DNA of 64,000 nt, from assembly GCF_004349195.1 (NCBI RefSeq), contig NZ_SMLG01000005.1:62001-126000 (forward strand). Reading direction: 5' to 3'. The notes under the pieces are model-generated. The model worked only from the letters and a program-made list of their open reading frames with translations. It ran no database searches and was not told the DNA's origin. Of this stretch, positions 27,532 to 36,098 are shown in pieces. The first letter of the stretch is position 1. Every line of letters starts with the position of its first letter. Position numbers and translations under genes: made by a program. The stretch is from Flavobacterium rhamnosiphilum (lineage in GTDB: Bacteria; Bacteroidota; Bacteroidia; Flavobacteriales; Flavobacteriaceae).

Positions 27532-29640
27532 ATGATGAACTATTTGAAAAGGAATCTTCCCTTATTCGTGTTTTTAATTTCTATATTCAGTCATTTTGAA
27601 CTAGCTGCACAAAAAACCGCTATCAAAGTGGCCTGTATTGGAGACTCTGTAACGGCCGGTTATCTTTTGGCTAATCCCACAACCGATTCCTATCCCTCAC
27701 AGCTCCAAATTATGATGGGGGAAAAATATGAGGTTAAAAACTTCGGACATAGTGGTGCAACGCTTTTGAAAAAAGGTAGTAAACCCTATTATAAAACAAA
27801 AGAATGCACCGATGCCATCTCCTACAAACCGGATATTGCTATTATTCATTTGGGTTTAAATGATACGGATCCTAGAAATTGGCCGAATTACAAAGAAGAA
27901 TTTGATGCAGACTATTCTTGGTTAATAGATACTTTAAAAAAACAAAATCCAGCTGTAAAAATATACATCTGTAGAATGACGCCTATCTTCAATGAGCATT
28001 CCCGCTTTAAATCGGGAACCAGGGATTGGTATTGGCAAATTCAATCCCATATCGAGAATATTGCAAAAGCAAATCAAGTAGGCTTAATTGATTTACACGA
28101 AAAATTATATCCTCGTCCGGATCTTTTTCCGGATGCCTTACATCCGATAAAAGAAGGAGCAGCTATTTTGGCCCAGACCGTTTACGGGAATATTACAAAA
28201 GATTTTGGAGGATTGAAACTAGCGGCTGTTTTTACAGATAATATGGTTTTACAGCGCAATCAACCTATTCCAATTTATGGAACTGCTAACGGTGGAGATT
28301 TGGTGGAAGTGACTTTTAAACAACAGAAAAAAGTGGCAACAACCGACCAATATGGAAAATGGAAAATTACTTTTCCTGCTATGACACACGGTGGACCTTA
28401 TGAGATCAACATTCGATCTAATGCACGAAATATTGTTTTGAAAAATATTCTGTTTGGTGATGTTTGGTTCTGTTCCGGACAATCGAATATGGCATTTCAA
28501 CTTCAAAATTCGGAAAACGGAGCAGCTGAAGTAAAAAAAGCAATCGCCAATTCTACCATACGTTTATTCAATTATAAGAATATTCGGGAAACAGATGATA
28601 CGGTTTGGGATTCGATCACTTTGTTGAAAACCAACCAATTAAAATTCTTTTCAGGAAGTTGGTCCGTTTGTGATTCAACAAGCGCTAAAGATTTTTCGGC
28701 AATTGCCTATTATTTTGGTAAAAATATTGTCCATGAAGAAAATGTTCCCGTTGGTTTAATTCAAGTTGCCGTTGGCGGATCACCTATAGAATCTTGGATT
28801 GATAGATACACATTGGAACACGATGATAAAGTGGTTGATCTATTGACCAACTGGCGCAAATCTGACTTTATTATGCCTTGGGTTAGAGAACGTGCCGGCG
28901 TGAATTTGAAAAATGCAACCAATGCGAAACAACGCCATCCTTACGATCCTTCTTATAATTTTGAAGCCGGTGTTGCCCATTTTACAAAATTCCCGATTAA
29001 AGGAGTGATTTGGTATCAAGGGGAAAGCAACGCACACAATATTGAATTGTACGAGCATCTGATGCCAGTGATGGTTCAAAGCTGGCGCAAAGCCTGGGGA
29101 ACCAACCTCCTATTCTATTACGTACAATTGTCCAGCATCGACCGTCCAACATGGCCGGCTTTTAGAGACGCACAAAACAGAATACAAAAACAAATACCGA
29201 ATAGCGGCATGGCCGTTAGTATGGATTATGGTGATGTTACCAATGTTCACCCAATTAAGAAAAAAGAAGTGGCGGATCGTTTGTCACTTTTAGCCTTGCG
29301 CTACACCTATGGAAAATCGGTTACTGCCAATGGTCCTTCTCCATTGAAAGCGGTACAAAAAGAAAATACTATTATTGTTTCATTCGCATTTGCAAAGCAA
29401 TTATCTACAGCAGATAAAAAAGAATTAATTGGTTTTGAATTAGTTACCGATAAAGGAATTCACATTCAAAGCAAAGCAACCATTATCAAAAACCAAGTGA
29501 TTATTGGCATTCCAAAAGATGAAAAGATAAAAGCAGTTTTATACGCATGGAAGCCTTTTACTATAGCTAATTTGGTGAATGAAGCCCATTTACCATGTTC
29601 GACATTCAGATTAGAACTAAATCCGTTAGCTGAGAATTAA
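27532..29640 (+). CDS. Two-domain sialate O-acetylesterase
   Basis: Predicted secreted esterase of about 702 aa removing O-acetyl groups from sialic acids. The ATG at 27532 opens a signal peptide (MMNYLKRNLPLFVFLISIF); the longer frame begins with TTG. The N-terminal domain (about 35-225) is an SGNH/GDSL hydrolase with CIGDSVTAGY, GHSGAT, GLNDTDP and DALHP. The second domain (about 230-700) is a SASA-type esterase with CSGQSNMAFQL, GVIWYQGESNAHN and the family fold. Both appear to keep their catalytic Ser, so the protein probably carries two active esterase modules, as reported for NanS of Tannerella and Bacteroides. Deacetylation lets sialidase and lyase act on modified sialic acids. Confidence 0.9.
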   Translation: MMNYLKRNLPLFVFLISIFSHFELAAQKTAIKVACIGDSVTAGYLLANPTTDSYPSQLQIMMGEKYEVKNFGHSGATLLKKGSKPYYKTKECTDAISYKPDIAIIHLGLNDTDPRNWPNYKEEFDADYSWLIDTLKKQNPAVKIYICRMTPIFNEHSRFKSGTRDWYWQIQSHIENIAKANQVGLIDLHEKLYPRPDLFPDALHPIKEGAAILAQTVYGNITKDFGGLKLAAVFTDNMVLQRNQPIPIYGTANGGDLVEVTFKQQKKVATTDQYGKWKITFPAMTHGGPYEINIRSNARNIVLKNILFGDVWFCSGQSNMAFQLQNSENGAAEVKKAIANSTIRLFNYKNIRETDDTVWDSITLLKTNQLKFFSGSWSVCDSTSAKDFSAIAYYFGKNIVHEENVPVGLIQVAVGGSPIESWIDRYTLEHDDKVVDLLTNWRKSDFIMPWVRERAGVNLKNATNAKQRHPYDPSYNFEAGVAHFTKFPIKGVIWYQGESNAHNIELYEHLMPVMVQSWRKAWGTNLLFYYVQLSSIDRPTWPAFRDAQNRIQKQIPNSGMAVSMDYGDVTNVHPIKKKEVADRLSLLALRYTYGKSVTANGPSPLKAVQKENTIIVSFAFAKQLSTADKKELIGFELVTDKGIHIQSKATIIKNQVIIGIPKDEKIKAVLYAWKPFTIANLVNEAHLPCSTFRLELNPLAEN

Positions 29641-29669
29641 CAGGTTGATTTTATAAATTTTAAAATAAG

Positions 29670-29689
29670 TAGTCAAATACTTTTGACTA
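29670..29689 (+). promoter_or_regulatory. Palindromic promoter/operator before the epimerase
   Basis: TAGTCAAA (29670-29677) and TTTGACTA (29682-29689) form an inverted repeat with a 4-base spacer. The -7-like TACTTTTG (29678-29685) lies inside it, 68 bases before the next ATG. A bound regulator would cover the promoter core. No clear -33 element was seen. Assignment is tentative. Confidence 0.4.
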
Positions 29690-29753
29690 AGCGACATATA
29701 ATTAACGACTAGTGTAAATTAAAAAATACAAGTTTCAAAACACATATTAAAAA

Positions 29754-30938
29754 ATGAGTTATTCAAAAACAGATCTCCAAAACCTGAAAGAGTTTTATCA
29801 GAATCAATTACTAAATGACACAGTACCTTTCTGGTTTCCTCGTTCTATTGATACCGAATTTGGCGGTTATTTATTAATGCGGGATCAAGACGGAAGTTTG
29901 ATTGACGATGATAAAGCGGTTTGGATACAAGGCCGTGCCGCTTGGTTATTGTCCACACTTTACAATACTGTCGAGCCAAAACAAGAATGGCTGGAAGGTT
30001 CTAAAATAGGCATCGATTTTTTAAACAAGCATTGCTTCGACACTGATGGACAAATGTTCTTTCACGTTACCCGTGACGGACAACCGATACGCAAACGCCG
30101 CTATTATTTTTCGGAAACCTTTGCAGTAATCGCCATGTCAGCTTACGCTAAAGCAAGCAGAGATGAGGCGACAGCAGAAAAAGCTCGTTTTTTATTCGGA
30201 AAATGTATCGAATATTCAACTACATCAGGTTTATTAGAACCTAAATTCACCGCTACCAGACCATCAAAAGGAATAGGAACGCCTATGATTATGATAAACA
30301 CGGCGCAACAGTTACGTGAGAATATTGGAGACCCACGTTGTGATGAATGGATCAGCAAATGGATTGCTGAAATTGAGCGCGATTTTGTAAAAGACGATAT
30401 TAAATGTGTGATGGAGCAAGTGGCACCAGATGGTTCAATTATAGATCACATTGATGGCCGGACATTGAATCCCGGACATGCCATTGAAGGCGCTTGGTTT
30501 ATTTTACATGAAGCAAAATATAGAAATAACGATCCTCATTTAATTGAATTGGGCTGTAAAATGCTGGATTACATGTGGGAACGCGGCTGGGATAAGGAAG
30601 ATGGCGGTATTTTATATTTCCGTGATGTATATGACAAACCGGTACAGGAATACTGGCAGGACATGAAATTTTGGTGGCCTCATAATGAGGTAATCATTGC
30701 AACACTCCTTGCCTATACCATGACCGGTGATGAAAAATATGCTAAATGGCATAAAATGGTACATGATTATGGGTACGTCAAATTTCATGACAAAGAGAAT
30801 GGAGAATGGTTTGGATATCTACATAAAGATGGAACTATTGCCCAAACCGCCAAAGGAAATATGTTCAAAGGTCCTTTTCATTTACCACGTCAAGAATGGT
30901 ACTGTTTGCAACTACTTAATGAACATTTAAATAAATAA
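29754..30938 (+). CDS. N-acylglucosamine 2-epimerase (AGE family)
   Basis: Cytoplasmic epimerase of 394 aa with the (alpha/alpha)6 barrel of the AGE/renin-binding-protein family. It interconverts ManNAc and GlcNAc. Family signatures include AVWIQGRAAWLLSTLYN, FHVTRDGQPIRKRRYYFSE, HAIEGAWF and MKFWWPHNEVIIA, containing the conserved His residues that perform proton transfer. In Bacteroides fragilis the same family (NanE) links the lyase to a GlcNAc kinase, a route different from the ManNAc-6-P route of enterobacteria. That kinase is not found in this window. Cellobiose 2-epimerases are related, but the sialic acid context and the sequence favour the N-acyl enzyme. Confidence 0.9.
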   Translation: MSYSKTDLQNLKEFYQNQLLNDTVPFWFPRSIDTEFGGYLLMRDQDGSLIDDDKAVWIQGRAAWLLSTLYNTVEPKQEWLEGSKIGIDFLNKHCFDTDGQMFFHVTRDGQPIRKRRYYFSETFAVIAMSAYAKASRDEATAEKARFLFGKCIEYSTTSGLLEPKFTATRPSKGIGTPMIMINTAQQLRENIGDPRCDEWISKWIAEIERDFVKDDIKCVMEQVAPDGSIIDHIDGRTLNPGHAIEGAWFILHEAKYRNNDPHLIELGCKMLDYMWERGWDKEDGGILYFRDVYDKPVQEYWQDMKFWWPHNEVIIATLLAYTMTGDEKYAKWHKMVHDYGYVKFHDKENGEWFGYLHKDGTIAQTAKGNMFKGPFHLPRQEWYCLQLLNEHLNK

Positions 30939-31087
30939 TTTTAAATATATTGGTGAAAATTATTCAAGAACGTCATTTCAATCTTTTTCTGTATACTGAA
31001 ACAGAACAAAATGTACCGAGAACCGTTTTTAATGCTAATTTTATTCAATAGCCCAGAAATACAAAATAACCTTAAATCTATTTTATC

Positions 31088-32233
31088 ATGAAAAAAATTT
31101 TCATATCGCTATTATTAATCACTGCAACGGGGCTTTCCGCTCAAAATAAAACCTATAAAATAGCAGATGGAGTACTCACACATCAGGATTTATTTAATAC
31201 ATCTATGGTTGAGGGTGTTTCCTGTTTTCGAATCCCTGCTATAGTTACTGCTCCAAATGGTGACCTTGTTGCTGCCATTGACGAACGCGTACCTTCCTGC
31301 GGCGATTTGAAGTGGAGTAAAGACATCAACATTGTCCTGCGCAGAAGTGCCGATAACGGTAAAACCTGGTCTAAGATTGAAACCGTGGTTAATTTTCCTT
31401 TCGGGCAATCCGCATCTGATCCTTCGATGATTGTAGATCAACAAACCAATGAAATCTTTCTGTTCTATAATTATATGGATTTGGATAAAGAAAAAGACGT
31501 TTATTATTTACACGTTGTAAAAAGTGCCGATAATGGTATAACCTGGAGTAAACCACAGGACATTACCAGTCAAATAGCGAAACCGGAATGGCATAAAGAC
31601 TTTAAATTCATCACCTCGGGGCGTGGAATACAAACAAAAAACGGAAAGCTATTGCATACTTTGGTAAATTTAAACAGTGGCTTATATATTTTTGGCAGCG
31701 ATGACCATGGAAAAACATGGTATTTTATTGATACTCCTATAAAACCGGCAGATGAATCAAAAATTATCGAATTAGCCGATGGAAGCTGGATGATTAATGC
31801 AAGAGTAAATAAGGGCGGAATGCGCTATGTGCATACTTCAACAGATGAAGGAAAAACATGGAGCTCCAAACCAGAACCAAAGTTAATAGACCCAGGTTGT
31901 AATGCAGGTATCGTTCGATACACGGCGAAAGCAGATGGATATGATAAAAATAGAATCCTTTTTTCGAATGCTAAAACGGAAAAAGGACGCACAAACATGA
32001 CCGTTCGCATTAGTTATGATGAAGGAAAAACATGGACCGAAGGCAAAACAATATATGGAGGTGGCTCAGCATATTCATCCCTTACAATACTGAAAAATGG
32101 AGACATCGGTGTGTTTTTTGAGAAAGATGACTACACTCAAAATACATTTGTAAGCTTTTCTTTAAAATGGCTTACTGACGGAAAGGATAATTTTAAAAAA
32201 CCTTCCAAAAAAAGAAAATCAACAAAAAAATAA
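31088..32233 (+). CDS. nanH-like: GH33 exo-alpha-sialidase
   Basis: Secreted neuraminidase of 381 aa with a signal peptide (MKKIFISLLLITATGLSAQ). The arginine motif is CFRIPAIV and the catalytic Asp is in DERVPSCGDL. Five Asp-box repeats follow in order: SADNGKTW, SADNGITW, SDDHGKTW, STDEGKTW and SYDEGKTW. Together these define a six-bladed GH33 propeller. It lacks an extra carbohydrate-binding module, so it is at the short end for Bacteroidota sialidases, whose N-terminal domain is often longer. It frees terminal sialic acid for the mutarotase, permease and lyase encoded upstream. The C-terminal tail is lysine-rich (KKPSKKRKS), an odd feature that might hold it at the outer membrane. Confidence 0.95.
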   Translation: MKKIFISLLLITATGLSAQNKTYKIADGVLTHQDLFNTSMVEGVSCFRIPAIVTAPNGDLVAAIDERVPSCGDLKWSKDINIVLRRSADNGKTWSKIETVVNFPFGQSASDPSMIVDQQTNEIFLFYNYMDLDKEKDVYYLHVVKSADNGITWSKPQDITSQIAKPEWHKDFKFITSGRGIQTKNGKLLHTLVNLNSGLYIFGSDDHGKTWYFIDTPIKPADESKIIELADGSWMINARVNKGGMRYVHTSTDEGKTWSSKPEPKLIDPGCNAGIVRYTAKADGYDKNRILFSNAKTEKGRTNMTVRISYDEGKTWTEGKTIYGGGSAYSSLTILKNGDIGVFFEKDDYTQNTFVSFSLKWLTDGKDNFKKPSKKRKSTKK

Positions 32234-32246
32234 ATAACAATTATTG

Positions 32247-32281
32247 GCCCTCTATGAATTCTGAATTCATAGAGGGCTTTA
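32247..32281 (+). terminator. Strong hairpin terminator after the sialidase
   Basis: A near-perfect 15-bp stem, GCCCTCTATGAATTC (32247-32261) with GAATTCATAGAGGGC (32263-32277), is followed by TTT. It starts 13 bases after the sialidase stop and 33 bases before nagA, which therefore may have separate transcription. Confidence 0.75.
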
Positions 32282-32309
32282 ATTTATATACTAAATAAAA
32301 ACTTAAAAA

Positions 32310-33440
32310 ATGAAACAGGCTATTATTAATGCCAACGTTCATACTGGAGATGAAATAATTGATAACGGTGTTATTATTATAGAAAACGGAAAAATCCTTT
32401 CGGTTCAAAAAGAAATCCCAAATGATATTGAACAAATTGATTTAAAAGGAAAACATATCTCTTCTGGATTTATAGACATTCAAATAAACGGTGGAGAAAA
32501 GCATTATTTCAGTCAATTTCCAACTGAGGAAACCATTCAGGATATTTATGATTCGAGTTTAAAATATGGCACCACCCATACCCTGCCCTGCTTAGTGTCC
32601 TCATCCAATGAAACTATTCATCAAGGAATTGAAGCCATTCGTAATTATAAAGCAAAATACAATAACGGAGTTATGGGAATGCACTTAGAAGGCCCTTTTC
32701 TAAATCCTCTAAAACGCGGTGCACACAGCATTAATCAAGTTCGCAAACCTACTAATTCCGAATTAGAGGAAATCATTCGCTATGGCAAAGACATAATAAA
32801 AGTAATCACAATTGCCCCGGAATGTTTTACTGATGAGCAACTGGATATGCTTTTGGAAAGCGGCATTGTTATCTCGGCAGGACATTCAACGATGACTTAC
32901 AAACAATCACAATATTATTTTTCTAAAGGGATTAAATTGGTAACTCATTTATTCAATGCCATGACTCAGTTTGGTCATCGCGAACCGGGCTTGGTTGGTG
33001 CCACTTTCGAAAATGAAGCTGTCTATGTACCAATTATTTTAGACGGTGCCCATTGCGATTATGCCGCTGCAAGATTGGCATATAAATTAAAGAAAGATAA
33101 ACTCTTTCTAATTAGTGACGCTGCCTTTTTAGGACGCAAAGTTTCTAGTTTTAAATGGGATAATTTTGATGCACATCTGGAAAATGGCTTTTACAGAAAT
33201 GAAGAGGGTAATTTAGCCGGCGCCAGCATTTCGATGGAGGAAGCAGTGCAAAATGCTTTCAACCATTTGAATGTATCTGCTGATGAAGCTATCAAAATGG
33301 CTACCTGTCGTGTTGCAAGCGCTATTAATATGCAGGATCAATTGGGTAAAATAAAGCCTGGATTTCCGGCTAGTTTCGTTACGTTTAATGATGATCTGTC
33401 AGTAATGGAAACGTTGAATTTTAATACAATAACACCCTAA
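32310..33440 (+). CDS. nagA: N-acetylglucosamine-6-phosphate deacetylase
   Basis: Amidohydrolase of 376 aa converting GlcNAc-6-P to GlcN-6-P and acetate in the cytoplasm, the step that feeds sialic acid or GlcNAc carbon to the deaminase NagB. The substrate and metal motifs are MHLEGPFLNPLKRGAH, ISAGHSTMTY and VTHLFNAMTQFGHREPG, with the catalytic Asp in FLISDAAFLG. Typical NagA has (S/T)DA in this place, so the SDA sequence is normal. The gene closes the sialic acid catabolic series. No nagB or GlcNAc kinase gene lies nearby, so the pathway is completed from elsewhere. Confidence 0.93.
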   Translation: MKQAIINANVHTGDEIIDNGVIIIENGKILSVQKEIPNDIEQIDLKGKHISSGFIDIQINGGEKHYFSQFPTEETIQDIYDSSLKYGTTHTLPCLVSSSNETIHQGIEAIRNYKAKYNNGVMGMHLEGPFLNPLKRGAHSINQVRKPTNSELEEIIRYGKDIIKVITIAPECFTDEQLDMLLESGIVISAGHSTMTYKQSQYYFSKGIKLVTHLFNAMTQFGHREPGLVGATFENEAVYVPIILDGAHCDYAAARLAYKLKKDKLFLISDAAFLGRKVSSFKWDNFDAHLENGFYRNEEGNLAGASISMEEAVQNAFNHLNVSADEAIKMATCRVASAINMQDQLGKIKPGFPASFVTFNDDLSVMETLNFNTITP

Positions 33441-33492
33441 AAATCTTTCTCCAAAGTGAAAATTTCTTAAATTTGTATAAAATAGTTTGATT

Positions 33493-34275
33493 ATGGAAAT
33501 CAGAATCGAAGCTGTTCAAATCGCTGAATCTTTCAATATCAAAAAATTCCGCGGGGATTTTCGTGCCGAAGCACATTCCGGTTCCACTTCGGAAGTTTTC
33601 TATGCATTAGAGGAAAGCGAACGTTATTTGTATGTTTTTGATTATGGTGTGGTGGTCTTTGCTAATTATGATGCGGTTGCCAAAAGTGAATTCGTAAACT
33701 TTATAAAAAATTATGCCACAACTTTAGTTGACTTGGATTTATCGGAAGAATACCGCATTGAAACCGATGATAAACTACAAAAGGTCACCGTGAAAAACAA
33801 TTATGTCACCGTTCCCCTATTAGACTCTTCCATATTGCGTATTGTGATGCTTAACATTGGGCAATCAGTAGCATTGGATTATTATGAGGTATTGACCAAT
33901 GAACTCATTACATCTTCAAAAAACTATATTCTGGAATTGGAACAACGCGGTAAACTCAGTATTTCCAAAACCAATTTGCTTAAATACATCGGAAAAGTCC
34001 TGAATGTCAAAAATAGTATTGTAGACAATTTATATATTCTTGACGACCCAAATCTCGTTTGGGACAACGAAGAACTCAACCTGCTCAACCGCCACCTCAA
34101 AGCTAATTTTGATATCAATACCCGCTTCAAAGACCTTGATTACCGTCTTCAAATTGTAGAAAACAATCTTACGTTGTTTACAGACGTACTGAACGTAAGG
34201 GAAAGCTCCCGTCTGGAATGGGTTGTTATTATATTAATTGCTCTCGAGATTGTAATTGCTTTGTTTTTTCATTAA
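33493..34275 (+). CDS. RMD1/DUF155-family protein
   Basis: Conserved protein of about 260 aa related to the RMD1/YagE (DUF155) family, known from yeast mitochondrial and bacterial homologues of unclear biochemistry. Recognisable parts are the N-terminal beta-rich segment with YLYVFDYGVVVFANYD, a central helical region (SIVDNLYILDDPNLVWDNEE, NINTRFKDLDYRLQIVE-like) and a single C-terminal membrane helix WVVIILIALEIVIALFF, which anchors the end in the membrane. The start is the ATG at 33493, since the longer frame uses TTG. It sits between nagA and the sulfatases on the same strand but has no obvious role in glycan use. Function unknown. Confidence 0.8.
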   Translation: MEIRIEAVQIAESFNIKKFRGDFRAEAHSGSTSEVFYALEESERYLYVFDYGVVVFANYDAVAKSEFVNFIKNYATTLVDLDLSEEYRIETDDKLQKVTVKNNYVTVPLLDSSILRIVMLNIGQSVALDYYEVLTNELITSSKNYILELEQRGKLSISKTNLLKYIGKVLNVKNSIVDNLYILDDPNLVWDNEELNLLNRHLKANFDINTRFKDLDYRLQIVENNLTLFTDVLNVRESSRLEWVVIILIALEIVIALFFH

Positions 34276-34562
34276 AAATTTATAAAAACCTAAAGCCTGT
34301 TGCATCCGATTTTCTCTTACTTTTCTAAAGAATGAAATGGTGCTGTTATTTTTAAGAAGTTTCATTTACTAAGAAATAGGTCTTGCCGTTTTTTTTGATT
34401 ATTATACCACAACAATAATTCCCATTGATTTTCCGGTAGGCTTTTTTTGTTTTCGTCGCTTATAATGCAGTATTTTGGAGAAGTAAAATTTTCGATATGA
34501 AAATGAACATAACGCAAATGAAGATATATGCGAGTTACATATGACAAAAAAACATCCACAAT

Positions 34563-36038
34563 ATGAATAAAATATGGAATATATTAATTGCATGTTTGAT
34601 AACAAGTATAGTATTTGCCCAGCAAAAACCGAATATCATTTATATCTATGCGGATGATTTGGGCTATGGAGAATTGGGCTCTTACGGCCAGCAAAAAATA
34701 AAAACGCCCAATTTAGATAAGATTGCCAAGGAAGGAATAAAATTCACGCAACATTATACCGGAGCGCCTGTTTGTGCGCCTGCTCGCTGCATGCTTATGA
34801 CGGGTAAAAATAGTGGGCATTCTTATATTCGGGGAAATTATGAATTAGGAGGATTTGAAGATGAGAACGAGGGTGGACAAATGCCATTGCCGGAAGGAAC
34901 TTTTACGATTGCAAAATTGATGCAACAGGCGGGTTATATTACGGGAGCTATTGGTAAATGGGGATTAGGAATGAACACGACCACTGGCAATCCAAACAAA
35001 CAAGGCTTTGATTATTTCTACGGTTATCTCTGCCAGAAACAAGCGCATAATTTTTATCCGACCCATCTTTGGGAAAACGGAAAATGGGATACATTGAAAA
35101 ATCCGTACATTCAAGTGCACAAACCACTGGCTGCAGCTGCTCCGGATACCGCTTTCGATTATTTCAAAGGAAAAGAATATTCGGTAACAAAAATGGCGGA
35201 GAAGACTTTGGATTTTATTAAAAAGAACAAAAAGAAACCATTTTTTTTATACCTGCCTTATACCGGACCGCATGTTTCGCTTCAGGCACCAGATGAAGCG
35301 GTGAAAGAATACATTGGCAAATTTGAAGAACAGCCTTATCATGGTGAAAAGGGATATGCTTCTACATTGTATCCCAAATCGACCTATGCAGCCATGATTA
35401 CCTATATGGATGAACAGGTGGGTCGTATTATGAAGTTGTTAAAAGAACTTGGATTAGATGAAAACACGATAGTGATGTTTTCCAGTGATAATGGTGCCAC
35501 ATTTGATGTAGGCGGAGCAGACACCAAGTTTTTTAATAGCGTTGGTGGATTAAGAGGAAGAAAGCAAGATTTATACGAAGGCGGAATACGTGAGCCTTTT
35601 ATTGCGCGTTGGCCGGGTAAAATTCCTGCCGGAAAAGTAAGCAATCATATATCGGCACAATTTGATATGATGGCAACCCTGTCTGAAATAACAGGAGTGA
35701 AAGCATGGGACAATGATGGAATTTCGCTTTTGCCAACTTTGATGGGGAATGACAATAAGCAAAAAAATCACGACTATCTTTATTTTGAATTTCCTGAAAA
35801 AGGAGGTCAGGTAGCTGTCCGTATGGGAGACTGGAAAGGGGTGAAAAGCAATATGAAGAAAAATAAAAACGCCTCTTGGGAAATTTATAACCTTAAGACA
35901 GACGAAAAAGAAACGACTGATATTGCTGCCCAGCATCCGGAGCTTGCAAAGAAATTTGAAGAGATACTAAAAAAAGAACATCAGTCATCGCATATAAAGG
36001 ATTGGGAGTTTATAGATCCGAAGTTTTCTGAAAGATAA
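34563..36038 (+). CDS. Sulfatase 1 (S1 family, Cys-type)
   Basis: Secreted sulfatase of 491 aa. After the signal peptide (to about residue 20) the alkaline-phosphatase-like fold starts with NIIYIYADDLGYGELGSYG, which supplies metal-binding Asp residues. The modification motif is CAPAR in GAPVCAPARCMLMTGKNSG; its Cys becomes formylglycine. Later segments IGKWGLG and MFSSDNGAT supply further active-site residues. It is followed by a second sulfatase (60 bases later) and a formylglycine-generating enzyme, so the three form one operon. The sulfated sugar cannot be decided from the sequence; in this context a sulfated galactose, GlcNAc or GalNAc on a mucin-type or keratan-type glycan is a reasonable guess. 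Confidence 0.92.
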   Translation: MNKIWNILIACLITSIVFAQQKPNIIYIYADDLGYGELGSYGQQKIKTPNLDKIAKEGIKFTQHYTGAPVCAPARCMLMTGKNSGHSYIRGNYELGGFEDENEGGQMPLPEGTFTIAKLMQQAGYITGAIGKWGLGMNTTTGNPNKQGFDYFYGYLCQKQAHNFYPTHLWENGKWDTLKNPYIQVHKPLAAAAPDTAFDYFKGKEYSVTKMAEKTLDFIKKNKKKPFFLYLPYTGPHVSLQAPDEAVKEYIGKFEEQPYHGEKGYASTLYPKSTYAAMITYMDEQVGRIMKLLKELGLDENTIVMFSSDNGATFDVGGADTKFFNSVGGLRGRKQDLYEGGIREPFIARWPGKIPAGKVSNHISAQFDMMATLSEITGVKAWDNDGISLLPTLMGNDNKQKNHDYLYFEFPEKGGQVAVRMGDWKGVKSNMKKNKNASWEIYNLKTDEKETTDIAAQHPELAKKFEEILKKEHQSSHIKDWEFIDPKFSER

Positions 36039-36098
36039 AAAAACAACCAAAAGACTCGTTTTAAAATGGGCTAATAAAACAATTAATAAGCTTGAGTT

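Noticed and set aside
34276..34562. Short minus-strand frames between RMD1 and the first sulfatase
   Set aside because: Low-complexity, overlapping each other in different frames, no family; the stretch is best seen as the sulfatase promoter region.
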